Of a stretch of 64,000 nucleotides of DNA, positions 13,637-25,749 are shown one piece after another. Made by a program: the position numbers and the translations under genes. Every line of letters starts with the position of its first letter. Within the stretch, counting starts at the first letter, position 1. This stretch comes from Dugong dugon (taxonomy: Eukaryota; Chordata; Mammalia; Sirenia; Dugongidae): the NCBI GenBank assembly GCA_030035585.1, contig CM057475.1, positions 5,899,501-5,963,500 of the forward strand, read 5' to 3'. The notes under the pieces were generated by a model. It worked only from the letters and a program-made list of their open reading frames with translations, searched no databases and was not told the origin of the DNA.

Positions 13637-14257
13637 ATTAAAATAAAGAAGAACGTGGGAGTGAAAATTGGTACAATCACTTTAGAAAAACCATTTGGCA
13701 ATATCTGCTACAGTCTGATACCCAACAATTCTACTCTTGGGTATATACCTAACAGAAATGAGTTCTTAGGTGCACCAAAAGACACTCTAGTGTTCATAGA
13801 ACCATTATCCATAATAGCAAAAAAAGCCAAATGGTCAACAAGAGTAGAACGAGGGTAAACAATTGTTGTATAGTCATACAATGGAATACTACATAGCAAT
13901 GAAAAAGAAGAACTACTGCTAGATGCAAAAACAAGGATGAATCTCACAGAAATAATGCTGAGTTAAAGAAGCCAGACAGAAGGGAGTGTATACTGTATTA
14001 TTCCATTTGCATAAAGGTCAAAAACAAGCAAAGTCAGTCTATGGTGATAGAAGTTGGAATGCTGGCTACGTTTTGGGAGTATTGATTGGGGGAAGCACAT
14101 GGAAGCATTTTGGGATGTGGAAATTACCTATATATTGATCTGGATGGTAGTTACATGGGTGTATGCATATGTAAAAGTTAATCAAGCTATGTACAAAAGA
14201 TTTATGCACTTAACTGTATATAAGTTATAACTCAACAAAAAAAGTAAAAAGGGAGGG
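13637..14257 (+). mobile_element. Ancient L1 (L1M-like) 3' end
   Basis: The sequence has the standard L1 ORF2 C-terminal coding pattern ('caattctactcttgggtata', then 'acaatggaatactacatagc') followed by an old L1 3' UTR and a short A-rich tail near 14240-14257. Divergence is high, so this is an older layer than the two large L1 copies. Confidence 0.85.
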
Positions 14258-14364
14258 GAAGGGAACTCTTAAATTTTTGTCTTTTCTGTGAATTTACATT
14301 TTGGTAAGTTTATACCATATGTACAAGCCTGAATTTTTTTCCACCTCTTACTAACATCAGACCT

Positions 14365-14545
14365 TAGCTGGTTACTTAATCTCTCCATGCTTTAATTTCC
14401 TCATGTGTAAAAAGGGAATAATAATATAACACTTCCTCATACAGTTGTTAGGAGAAGTAAATATGTTAAATTAAATATTTAAAGCACTTAATACAGTGCC
14501 TGGCACATGGGGAGTGCTTTAAAAGTGTTTGTTGACTATAATAGC
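14365..14545 (-). mobile_element. MIR SINE
   Basis: Read on the + strand the element gives the usual reverse-complement MIR body: 'ctttaatttcctcatgtgta', 'aataataatataacacttcc' and 'cagtgcctggcacatgg'. MIR is a mammal-wide tRNA-derived SINE. Confidence 0.8.
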
Positions 14546-14639
14546 ATTCTACCAGGAGGATTTCCCAGAGTCATTTAAAGCTCTTTATGAACATACTTCC
14601 TAATGGTTAGAAAATAAGCCTCCACGTAACTGTATCTTG

Positions 14640-14735
14640 TTCTATTTATCCATTTCCTTATAATTAGAATTTTGTTTCCAGTTTAGGGATATTATAAGTA
14701 ATGCTGCAATAAACATCTCTGTGTGAAATTTTTTT
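14640..14735 (-). mobile_element. L1 fragment, antisense
   Basis: The segment resembles the reverse complement of the L1 ORF2 C-terminal coding region, with 'tatttatccatttccttat' and 'aatgctgcaataaacatctc'. It is short and old. Confidence 0.6.
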
Positions 14736-16014
14736 TCTCAACTTGTTTCTTTAAGCTAGATTCTCCAACGTAGTATTCTGACTCACAATGAACATTTTGA
14801 AGCTCCTGATAATATATTTCCAAGTGGCTTTTATGGCTGCTCTTATAATGTGGATGCCCCAAGGAAACTTCTCAGAGTCCTTATCAGGTCACCCATTAAT
14901 TGACTCCCTAAGAGCCCATGACACTGGGGCAGAAGAGGAAGAAAAGATGCTAGCAAGGAGACGTGTAGGGCAAGGAGACTTGACAAAGGAGAGTATTGCC
15001 AGCTTAGTCTTGGCTGGGACGCTGTGGTTAAACACGGTCTTGTCATTGCCAACAATTTGGAATTTGTAGCTTAGTATCGTTCATTTGGCTTTTACAACAT
15101 TCTACTTCCCCTAATGAAAACTGCTATACATTCATTAATTTTTTAAAAGTGAATTCACCCTGAAGCTGAAGCCTTTTAAAAATTCTGTGGCACATTGTGG
15201 TGCTGCAAATCTAGAGCTGAGAATTGTGCCTGCAATGGAAAATGCTGCCCCTGCCAGGGTTTCAGGTCAGCAGCCGGCGCTAGAGCTGCCGTCCAGGGCG
15301 CTGTCCTCGGTGCTGACAGTTCATCTGCTTTTCCGCTGTCCACGGCCCCACGCTTAGTGGGACAAGCACATAAACCTTTCTTCCAGGATGCAGCACTGCA
15401 CCCCCTCCCATTTCCTACTGATGATGCTGAAATCACTAGCTTTAAGAATTAAGAACACAATTAATCAGCCTTCCCAGAGATTGCTTTCTTCAGTCATAAA
15501 CTCAAAAGGGGGATTGTACATTTCCAGCTCCAGCCTGGCTCCTCTCTCTGAGTTGGGATCTGGCCCATGTATGACCAGATGGACAACAAGCCAAAGGGAA
15601 GAAATAAAGGCAGCCATAAACGAATAACAATGATAAAAACCTTAAAAATGTTTCATTTTAAAATGCCTATGCTAAAATCATAGTGCTAAATCTTCCTATG
15701 AAAAAATGGCCTATCTGTGAATTACACATTTCATATTCCTGCAGTCTTCAATAAAACTCATTGTATAAAAATTTCCTAGAGGCACTTAGGAGAAAAATAA
15801 TTGCCCCCTGTGGGGGGGGGGAGGAAAGATTTTCTCAAAGATTGGAATTCTTCACCACAGATAGTCCAGATGGAGTTATTATGTAAAGGCGAGCTTACCA
15901 AAAGTTAAGCCAAAACGTTGATTTTCTTTAAGTTTCTTTCTTTTTTTTTTGACAGCCTTACCTAAGGCATCATTTTTCTCTAAAGGGCTGAAGTGCTTTT
16001 AATGTTACAGAGAA
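14736..16014. other. Unassigned intergenic sequence
   Basis: No gene or named repeat is evident. Positions 15180-15440 are GC-richer than the surroundings and hold overlapping short ORFs on both strands without recognisable domains. A G-run lies near 15812 and a T-run near 15942. Confidence 0.4.
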
Positions 16015-16185
16015 CAGTGCTTCTCAAATTTAACGTGCATACAGATCACTTAGGGGTCATGTTTAAGTACAGATTCTCATTTGGTAGGTCTGGAGTGGGG
16101 CCTAAGATTCTGTGTTTTTAACGAGCTCCCAGGTGATGCCATTGCTTCTGGTTTATGGACCACAATTTGAATATCAAGGAGGACA
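16015..16185 (+). mobile_element. MER5A-like hAT DNA transposon remnant
   Basis: The order of motifs follows the MER5A non-autonomous element: 'gtgcttctcaaatttaacgt' at the left, 'tctggagtggggcctaagat' in the middle, and 'ctcccaggtgatgccattgc' with a degraded terminal inverted repeat at the right. Confidence 0.7.
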
Positions 16186-17145
16186 GAGCCCAACTCCTGG
16201 AAGATGCTGAGCACTTGTGCTACTGGATATCTGAGCTCAACACATCAGGCTTGTTCCCTGTGGTTTCCTGAGGGGTCAGCAGAGACACTCTTTCTAGCTG
16301 TGATTCACGTTGCTAATAATGGCAACTACTTCCTTCTCTGTTCTGGGTCAACCACTGAAAATATGTCACAAACTCTTTTTGGGTGGAGTTTAAATAATAA
16401 GACAATGTCTCTATCTGACAATGTTTCAATAACTTAACTCTTCCTTATGAAATCAATCTGAACCCAACAAAAAATGGCACTGATCATTCCCCAAAGCCAT
16501 CATCTCTAGCCCACGCACTTCAGAGGAAACAGGAGACTATCCCAATCTTATTAAGTAACCCTAGCCCACATTTCCTCTTTGCTTCCGCTGGAAGTTAATT
16601 ATACTGCTTGAGTTTCTAAGTCATTGTGCTTATAGCTGCCTAGAGGATTTTAATGAAAAAAAAAAAAAAAAAGGATTAATAAGAGTCAGGAAGCCCCGTT
16701 TCTTAACTTCTCTTACAATGCAAAAGGCAAGTAAGCCCAGTGGAATTTGATTCATCATTGTAGATTTACTGGAATTTGGAGGTTAGGGATTACGCTGAGC
16801 CTGGAAGGCCAGGATGAGGTGACCTGCTTTGATTTGGGTGACATTGTGATGTTTAAAGTGACTCAGTACAGTGTGTTACATAATGGAAAATGCTTTTGAT
16901 ACCATCTTCAGTGAAAAGGGGCTCTTTAAACAGTGATGACTGTATAACCACCACGCTGTTAAAAATTTGAAAAGTATATAAGGAAGAAAGACTAAAGAAA
17001 AGATTAAATGCTGGCAGTGGTTGAGTCTGAGTGGGAGGGTATGAATATTTTTCTTCTTACTATTTTGTGTTTTTCGGTTTTTCTATAGTGAGCATGTATC
17101 AGTATTGCAATTGAAAAATCTTGACTCTCAAAAACAACTCAGTTA
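16186..17145. other. Unassigned intergenic sequence
   Basis: No gene is seen. A poly-A run lies at 16657-16672. Positions 16950-17120 look like an old LINE 3' end ('tttctatagtgagcatgtat'), which I cannot classify. Confidence 0.35.
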
Positions 17146-17644
17146 AGGAGAGGGGGTCCAAGATGGCAGCATAGTCAGACATCTCATAATGTCCCGCTCC
17201 TCTTATAACAAAGACATCAGGAAACAAGTGAATAGGATATAGATGGCAACTTTGGAACCCTGAGCATCAAAGGCAAGGCTGAAGAATCAGACCAAGTGTC
17301 AAGCAAAAGGAGAGACCATACAAAAACAGCAGACATGGAGAATTATGGATCACCAGCCCTGCCAGCCAAACCTGCATAGTGCGGCCATACTGAGACAAAG
17401 CAATCAGTGTTCCCAGCCAAAGACCCCATCATCTACTACAACCAGGCAGGAGTGACTCTACACCCACGTCCAGAGCCAGGCTGGAGTGCTTCCCACCCTG
17501 CAAAAGTTAAGTGCACTCACCTCACCCACCGTGTCCCCAGACCCCTGTGCCAGAGGCCCGTGGAACTGCAGTGCCCCCTACCCCCCTCATCCATCCGACA
17601 CCCTGCATGCAATCGTGATCTGGTGGCACCCACTACCACCCCAC

Positions 17645-18410
17645 CCACTGAGCTGGGGGCCCACAGACCAGCAGTTCCCACCCCTTCACTTAGCCACTCG
17701 TGCTGGGTACCCACGGACTGGCAGCCCCTGTCCCTCTGCCTGGCAACTGGCAGTGGGGGCCAGCAGAACAGCAGCGCCCACTTCTTTGCCTAGCCACCCA
17801 TACTGGGGGCCCATGGACCAGTGGCATCCCCTCTTCCAACCACCCATCCATACTGGGGGTCTGTGATCTGCTGGCACCTGTTTCTCTGCCCAGCCACCTG
17901 TGCCAGGAGCCTGTGGTCCGGCAGTGCCCCCTCTTCCACCCACCCACCCACCCATGCTGAGGGCCCATGAACCGGAGACACCCACTCCTAAGCCCAGCTG
18001 TTCAAGCCAGGGCCCACAGACTGATGGCATCCACTTCTCGACCTGGCCACTAGCGCCAGGGCCTGGGGACTGGCAGTACCACCTCTTCCACTCAGCCAAC
18101 TTCACTGGAGGCCTGAGGACTGGCAGTGCCTGCTCCTGTGCCCAGCTGCCCTCACCGGGGGCCCATGGACTGGCACGACCCGCTCCTCCTCCCAGCTCCT
18201 GGTGCCAGGAGGCCACAAACTGGAAGTACCCACTTCTACATCCAGTCCCCCATGCCAGGGGCCTACAGACCAGTGGCACCTCCTACTCTCTTCAGCTACC
18301 TGCTCTGGGGGCCCGAGGACTGGCAGCACACACTCTGCCTTGTGTTGTGCTCTAGTGGACAGGGCACACCTTCCTAGCTGGAACCCATGGACTGGCAGCA
18401 TCCTCCCTGC
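17645..18410 (+). repeat. Tandem ~50-bp monomers in L1 5' UTR
   Basis: About 15 degenerate units of 48-57 bp follow each other. Most units read roughly as 'tgggggcccatggactggca', then a 'gcacccactcctctgcccagccac' type of stretch. Unit starts can be seen near 17700, 17801, 17850, 17901, 18050, 18150, 18250 and 18300. The array lies just upstream of ORF1 in the position of the L1 promoter. Its long open frames on both strands follow from the repeat and are not genes. Confidence 0.8.
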
Positions 18411-18897
18411 CTTGCCCCTTGCACTACCCTCCCTCTGCAACCAGAGGTTTGTGCCTGCTCTGACCACCCCTGTACAGCTCTTACCACCCAGGACCATTGG
18501 TGAGAGTTTCTGTACTATCCATCCAGTCACAGATAACCTAGGCACCCTCATCACAACCTCCTGGCAACCGGCAGTGCACACACACAATACCCAACCCAGT
18601 GACCAGTGAGAATGCTCCCTACAGCCATGCCTAGGTGACCGGCCAGATGGACACATCACTTCACCAGCAACACCAGCTACATCCTCAGCCACCCAGCAAG
18701 ACCAGCAGAGACCCAACCTCACACACCCAGCCACTGCCCCCTACCATCCAGAGACAAGTGGCGAAAGCTCTGGTGTGGCCAGACTAGTGACCAGAGTAGC
18801 ACACATGCTCTGCCTACTTGGATATATCAAAACAAAACAAAAAATCAGGATGCAACAAACAAACATACAAAAAATAAATAAAGATAATAACACCTTA

Positions 18898-19383
18898 ATG
18901 CCTCAGACACAACAGACAATCTCAAATCACATAAAGAAGCAGGACAAGATGGCTCCAGCAAGTGACTAAAATAAAGAACCAGAAAACCTTCTAGAGGAAG
19001 AAATAGTAATGAACTACCTAATAAGGAATTCAAAAGACTAATATATAAGCTTATCCAATAAATCAAGAAGGAGATCAAGAAAAACACAGAAAAAAAACAG
19101 GAAAACAGACAAAGCAATAGAAGAATTCAGGAAAACAATACAAACAAAATGACAAAATAAATAGATAATTAGAAACCATATAAAAACAGCAATTAGAAAC
19201 CCAAAAGATTAACAAAAAATTCAGAAATAGACAACTCAGTAGAAGGACATAGGAGCAGAATTGAATCAACAAAGACAGAATCAGTGAAATAGAGGGACAA
19301 TCCCTTGACACCAATTTGTTTGAGGAAAAATCAGAAAAAAGAATGAAGAAAAATGGAGAAAGCCTAAGAATTATGTGGGACAA
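18898..19383 (+). pseudogene. L1 ORF1 remnant, 3'-deleted
   Basis: The segment starts at 'atgcctcagacacaacagac' and matches the ORF1 region of the first L1 from 2487 up to its 'agaattatgtggga' position. A stop after 23 codons and later frameshifts break it. It ends abruptly at the deletion junction where ORF2 sequence begins. Confidence 0.75.
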
Positions 19384-20196
19384 CAAATTTGAGAACCTAG
19401 AGGAAATGGACAAATTTCTAGAAACACACTACCTCTACCTAAACTAACATGAACTGAGGTAGAACAACTGAACAGACCTATAAGGAAAGAAGAGATTGAA
19501 GAGGTAATTTAAAAAAACTGCCAGCAACAACAACAAAAGCCCTGGCCTGGACGGCGTCACTGGAGAATTCTACAAACATTCAGAGCAGAGCTCACACCAG
19601 TATTACTTAAACTATTTCCAAGCATAGAGAAGGAAGGAATACTCCTAAATTCATTCTATAAAGTTAGCATAACACTGATACCAAAGCTAGGCAAAGACAC
19701 TACAAAAAGAGAAAATTACAGACCAATATCCCCCATGAATATAGATGCAAAAATTTTCAACAAAATTCTAGCCAATAGAATTCAACAGCATATCAAAAAA
19801 ATAATACATCATGACCACATGGGAATCACACCACGTATACAAGGATGATTCAACATTAGAAAAGCAATCAACGTAATCCACCACATAAAACAAACAAGCA
19901 AAAGAATCATATAATTATCTCAATCAGTGCAGAGAAAGCATTTGATAAAGTACAACACCCATTCCTGATAAAAACTCTCAATAAAATAGGAATAGAAGGG
20001 AAATTCCTCAACATAATAAATGGCATCTATACAAAACCAACAGCCAACATTATTCTCAATGGAGAGAGACTGAAAGCATTCTCCTTGGGAATGGGAACCA
20101 GACAAGGATGCCCTTTATCACCACTCTTATTTAACATTGAACTGGAAGTCCTAGCCAGAGAAATACAGCAAGAAAAGGAAATAAAGCTCATTCAAA

Positions 20197-20766
20197 TTGG
20201 ATTGAATAGTGTCCCCCCCAAATATGCATCAACTTGGCTAAGCCATGATTCCCAGTATTAGGTGGTTGTTCTCCATCTTGTGATTTGATGGAATTTTCCT
20301 ATGTGTTGTAAATCCTAATCTCTGTCTGTGGTTAATGAGGCAAGATTAGGTTATGTTAAAGAGGATTAGGGTGGGATGTAACACTCTTACTCAGCTCACA
20401 ACTCTGATCTGATGTAAGAGGAGTTTCCCTGGGATGTGTCTCATGCATCACCTTTCATTTTACAAGAGATAAAACGAAACAGAAGCAAGCAGAGAGATAG
20501 GAACCTCATTACCAACAAGCAACAAAAGCCAGGAGCAGAGCGTGTCCTTTGGACCCAGGGTCCCTGTGCTGAGAAGTTCCTAAGCCAGGGGAAGACTGAT
20601 GACAAGAACCTTCCCTCAGAGCTGACAGAGAGAGAGAAAGCCTTCCTCTGGATGTGGCAGCCTGAATTTGGACTTCTAGCCTCCTAAACTTTGACAGAAT
20701 AAATTTGTTTGTTAAATCCATCCACTTGTGGTATTTCTGTTATAGCAGCACTAGATAACTAAGACA
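20197..20766 (+). mobile_element. Solo LTR, MaLR/ERVL-like
   Basis: About 570 bp with the same plan as the copies at 25750, 35615 and 51503. It starts with a 'ggattgaatagtgtcccccc' edge, has an 'aataaatttg' polyadenylation region near 20698, and ends 'agataactaagaca'. It interrupts L1 ORF2, so it is younger than that L1. No internal retroviral genes are present. Confidence 0.8.
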
Positions 20767-22456
20767 ATAAGGAAGAGGTAAATCTAGCCCTACTTGCAGT
20801 TGATACGATCCTCTACACAGAAATCCCAAAGATTCCATAAAACAGCTACTGGAACTAAAAGAAGGATTTAGCAAAGTAGCAAGATACAAGATCAACATAC
20901 AAAAATCAGTTGGATTTGTCTACAATAACAAAGAGAACTTCAAAAAGGAAATCAGGAAAACAATACCATTCACAATAGCCCCATAAAAGATAAAATACTT
21001 AGGAACAAATCTAACCAGGGATGTAAAAGACCTATACAAAGAAAACTACAAAGCACTACTGCAAGAAACCAAAAGAGACCTACATAAATGGAAAAAACAT
21101 ACCTTGCTCGTAGATAGGAAGACTTAACACTGTGAAAATGTCAATACTACTGAAAGGATCTATAGATATAATGCAGTCCTGATTCAAATTCCAACAGCAG
21201 TCTTTAACAAGACAGAAAAACTAACCACCAACTCTATATGGAAAGGAAAGTGGCCTTATACAATAAAGCATTACTGAAGAGGAAGAACAAAGTAGGGGGC
21301 CTCACACTTGATCTCAGAACCTACTGTACAGCCATGGTAGTCCAAACAGCCTGGTACTGGTACAACAACAGACACATAGACCAATGGAACAGAATTGAGA
21401 ACCCAGGAATAAATCCATCCACCTATGGGCAGCTGATCTTCGACAAAGGGCTAAACTCCATTAAACGGGGAAGACACAGTCTCTTTAACAAATGGTACTG
21501 GCAAAACTGGATGTCTAGCTGTAGGAAAATGAAACAGGACCCATACCTCACACCATACACAAAAACTAACTCAAAATGGGTCAAAGACCTAAATATAAAA
21601 CATAGAACTATAAAGATCATTGAAGAAAAAACAGGGACAATGCTTGTGGCCATAATATATGGCATAAATAATACCACGCATTAACTAAAAATGCACAAAC
21701 AGCAGAAGATGAACCAGATAAATGAGATCCCTAAAAATTAAACACTTATGCTCATCAAAAGACTTCTCCAAAAGACTAAAAAGAGAACCTACAGACTGAG
21801 AAAAAAAAATTGGCGCCAACATATCTGACAAGGGTCTAATCTCTAATATTATAGAAAACTTCAACATCTCATCAACAAAAAGACAATCCAACTTAAAAAT
21901 GGGCAAAGAATATGAATGGATACTTCACTAAAGAAGACATTCAGGCAGCTAACAAACCCATGAAGAAATGCATGCTATCATTAGCCATTAAAGAGATGCA
22001 AATCAAAACTACAATGAAATACCATCTCATCCCAACAATAATGGTACTAAAACAAAACAAAACCAGGAAATAACAAACGTTGGTGAGGTTTTGGGGAGAA
22101 TGGAACTCTTGTACACTGCTGGTAGGAATGTAAAATGGTACAATCACTAAGAAAAATGATACAGTGCTTCCTTAAAAATCTAGAAATAGAAATGCCATAT
22201 GATCCAGCAATCCCACTCTTAGGTATATACCCTGAAGAAATAAGAGCAGTGATATGACTATACATATGCACATCCATGTTCGTTGCAGCATTATTCTCAA
22301 TCACAAAAAGATGGAAACCACCTAAATGCCCATCAACAGATGAACAGATAAACCAACTGTGGTACACACACACAATGGAATACTATGCAATGATAAAGAA
22401 TAATGACAAATCTGTGAAACATCTCACAACATAGATGAATTTGGAGGACATTATGC

Positions 22457-22609
22457 CCTGATGGCACAGTAGTTAAGAGCTTAGCTGCTAACCAAAAGGT
22501 TGACAGTTCAAATCCACTAACTGATCCTTGGAAACCCTATGGGCCATTTCTACTCTGTCCTATAGGGTCCCTATGAGTCAGAATCAACTCAACAGCAACA
22601 GGAACAGGG
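22457..22609 (+). mobile_element. AfroSINE
   Basis: The head 'ggcacagtagttaagagctt' and the tail 'gagtcagaatcaactcaaca' are typical of this tRNA-derived SINE. It is inserted in the C-terminal part of L1 ORF2 and is flanked by a 5-bp repeat TATGC (22452-22456 and 22610-22614). Confidence 0.92.
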
Positions 22610-23925
22610 TATGCTGAGTGAAATAAGTCAATCACCAAAGGATAAATATCCTATGAGACCACCATTATAAGAAAAGTTTTACACACACAGAAAAAAACAT
22701 TCTTCGATGATTACCAGGGATGGGAAGAGGAGGAGGGGAAATTACTAACTAGACAGAAGACACGTGTTAATATTGGTGAAAGGAAAGGCAATACACAAAA
22801 TGGGGGAAGTAAGCACCACATGACCAAGGCAAAGGAAAACACTGAGATGAACACAAGAATAAAGGGAAACTATGGTAAGTACTATAACATAGACAATCCT
22901 GCAACAATAGTATTAACAAACAATAATTTATGAGTGGATACATAGATAGATAGGTATACTGAAGAGGTGTGGCAGGGTTTAAGAGAGCACACCTACATGC
23001 AGATACAGGTTTGGTTTTGGATATTTCTACATACATAACTGTAGGTATTGCATGTATATTACTATAGACAATACAGCACACAAGCGGCACAGTCATGGAA
23101 ACTTCTTAGACATAACCAAACCCCTCACGGGATGAAGTTTCTAGGCTCAAAGGTGAAGGTCCACAGACTCGGGTGACATCTACATCAATTTGCATAACAT
23201 AGTTCATAAAGACAATGTTCTGCGTCTTACTTTGGTGAGTAGTGTCTGGGGTCTTAAAAGCTTGCAAGCAGCCATCTAAGATACGGCTATTGGTCTCTCC
23301 CAGTCCAGAACAAAGGACTGTGAAGAAAACCAAAGACTCCAGGGAGCAATTAGTCCAAAGAACTAATGGACCACGTGAACTATAGCCTGACTTCCAGACC
23401 AGAAGAAGTAGATAGTGCCTGACTACCTCTACCAACCACTCTGACTGGGATCACAACAGAGGGTCCTAGACAGAGCAGGAGAAAAATTAGGACAAAAAAT
23501 CAAATTCACAGATAAGAGCAGACTTACTGGCTTGACAGAGACTGGAGGAACCCCAATGACTACGTCCCTAAGACGTCCTTCTGACCTGTAACTGAAACCA
23601 TTCCCAGAGATCTCTTTTCAGCCAGACAGTAGGCCCATAAAATAAACAATCACACCCAAGAGGACCGTGTTCCTTAGAACAATCAATTATACGAGATCAA
23701 AGGGACAACATTTGCCCAAAAGTAAAGATGAGAAGGCAAGAAGGGGTAGAAAATCCAGATGAAAGGAACCTAGGGCGGAAATAGGGAGAGTGCTGACACA
23801 TTGTGGGGCATGCAATTAATGTCATGGAACACTTTATGTACAAACTATCAAATGGGAAACTAATTCGCTCTGTAAACTTCCACCTAAAGCACAATAAAAA
23901 ATAAAAAAAAAAACAGTTAAAAAAA

Positions 23926-24946
23926 ATATTTGAGTGGTTACATAGTTAGATATATGCTATATGGGTGTGGGAAGATGTATGGAAGTACATGCGTGTGCAT
24001 ATGTAGCTATATTTATGGGCGTATGTATATACATGTTTGTTTGTGCTGCATATATACTCATATATATAATAAAGCACGTAGGGGCCACAGTTAGGGATAC
24101 TTCCAAGACATATTCTAACATCTTGTGGGATTGATTTACTGGGTTTGAAGGCTCAGGACCATAGTCTCGTGGGACAATCAGATCAACTGGCATAACTTAG
24201 TTCATAAAGATAATGTTCTAAGTCCTAGTTTGGTGAGTAGCGTCTGAGGTCTTAAAAGCTTATGAGCAGTCATCTAACATACAACTCTTGGTATCTTCCC
24301 ATCTGGAGCAAAGGAGAATGAAGGAAACTAGACTCAAGGAAGAAATCAGTCCACAGGACTAATGGCCCATGAAACCACGGCCTCTTCTAGTCTGAGACCA
24401 GAATAACTAGATGGTGCCTGGCTACCATCACCGACCATTTCAACCAGGGACACAATAAAAGTTCCTGGTTAGAATGGGAGAAAAATGTAGACTAAAACTC
24501 AAATTCATAAAAAAGACCAGACTTACTGGACTGATAGAGACTAGAGGAACCCCCGAGACTATCACCCTAAGATACTCTTTTAACGTGGAACTGAAGTCAT
24601 TCTCGGGGGGTCGCCTTTCAGCCAATAATAGATTGACCTGTAAAATAAACAATAACACCCGTGAGGAAAGTGTTCCTTAGAACAATCAGCTATACCAAGC
24701 CGTCAACATTTACCCAAAAGCAAAGATGAGAAAGCAGGAAGGGGCGGGGAAATCGGATGGATGGAAACGGGGCAGGCGGGGCGGAAATGGGTAGAGCGCT
24801 GACACATTGCCGGAACTGTAACCAACGTCACAGAACAATTTGTGTATGAATTGTTGAACAGGAATTTAATTTGCTTTGTAAACTTTCACCTAAAACACAA
24901 TAAAATATTTTTTAAAAAAATCAAACCTCATAGGAAAAAAAAAAAA
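23926..24946 (+). mobile_element. Second L1 3' UTR, head-to-tail with the second L1
   Basis: The segment repeats the L1 3' UTR from the 'gagtggatacatagatagat' point (about 22930 in copy A) to the A-tail at about 24900-24946. Its 5' truncation point differs from that of the doubled 3' UTR at 8969, so the two doublings are separate events. Confidence 0.85.
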
Positions 24947-25749
24947 CCCTCAGCCAAGAGCCCCAGCCTTCTGCCTGAGTTGTTAACCCCTTCAGCGTTC
25001 CTTCTTCTCGTTTTATCCCTTATGGCCGTCTTGCCTTCCTTTCCCCTTCAGGGCTAGGGGCTCTCCCTGAACCTGCTGGGAGTGACCTGCACCCCGAAAC
25101 AACCTGGAAAGCCAGGCTGCTTGGATCTCTCTCCCCAGTGAGCGGAAACATTAGGGCCTAGCGCTTCTCCAGGCAGGGCTGCGTAAGAGGTGGTAACTGT
25201 CCCCCACGGAGGTATGAGGTGCCTTGGGCACACCTCCAGGAGCCTAGAAAGCACGCTTGAGTCTTCCTTGCTCCCACGGCCCCAACCCGCCCTCAACTGG
25301 TCCCACCTCCATAATTCTGTGCCCGGTCCCCTCCTCCTCGGTTCCCGCTGCCACAGTGGAGGGCCTTATCTCAGTGCCTTATTATCTCTCCCGGATTCGG
25401 GGAGCACCCTCCTTGCCACTGCCTGCTTTCCTACCGCTCCTCTACCAGGTTTCAGATTAATTTTTCTACAACAAAATCTGACCGTGTCTCCTACTTAAAC
25501 CCTGCCGAGGCGCCACGAGGCTTTGAGGACTCAAATGTCAGGGTAGAGCTTGGCATCCGGGCTGGCGGATGTTTCCATTCTAACTCCAGCCTTCCTCAGG
25601 GTAGCCACCACTGGCACAGAGAACTCCGCAGCACCCCCAGACACCCCAAGGCCTCGCTTGCCCCCCAGCAGTGGTGGATTAATCAGTAAGCATGGTATGC
25701 CCCGGTTTACAGTAAGCAAGGAAGGCTAGGCTTAACTGTGCTTACTTAC
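24947..25749. other. Unassigned, moderately GC-rich sequence
   Basis: No convincing exon is seen. Positions 25450-25620 weakly resemble the antisense of an old L2 LINE ('ctgaccgtgtctcctactta'). Short ORFs on both strands lack domains. Confidence 0.35.

Larger units (their letters stand above)
19384..22660 (+). pseudogene. L1 ORF2 remnant, 5'-deleted and interrupted
   Basis: The segment corresponds to the first L1 from about 5246 onward, so the endonuclease domain is missing. The reverse-transcriptase core is recognisable ('gacaaggatgccctttatca' at about 20100), but the usual FADD position near 20795 reads 'AVDT' and stops are frequent. It is split by the LTR at 20197-20766 and the SINE at 22457-22609. 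An open piece at 21238-21681 covers the post-polymerase region. Confidence 0.85.
17146..23925 (+). mobile_element. Second large L1 LINE (copy A), deleted and interrupted
   Basis: The element begins with 'ggagagggggtccaagatgg', the usual L1 start pattern. It has a GC-rich 5' UTR of tandem monomers, ORF1 remnants from 18898, an internal deletion near 19383 that joins ORF1 to ORF2, ORF2 remnants to about 22660 and a 3' UTR ending in an A-rich tail near 23890-23925. An LTR is inserted in ORF2 (20197-20766) and an AfroSINE near the ORF2 end (22457-22609). Sequences at 17130-17142 and 24942-24953 are similar ('aaaaacaactcag' and 'aaaaaccctcag') and may be an imperfect target-site duplication lying outside the doubled 3' end. 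Confidence 0.9.

Noticed and set aside
17486..18734. Overlapping Pro/Trp-rich ORFs of up to 210 codons on both strands
   Set aside because: They come from the GC-rich monomer array in an L1 5' UTR and are open on both strands at once, which is a composition effect.
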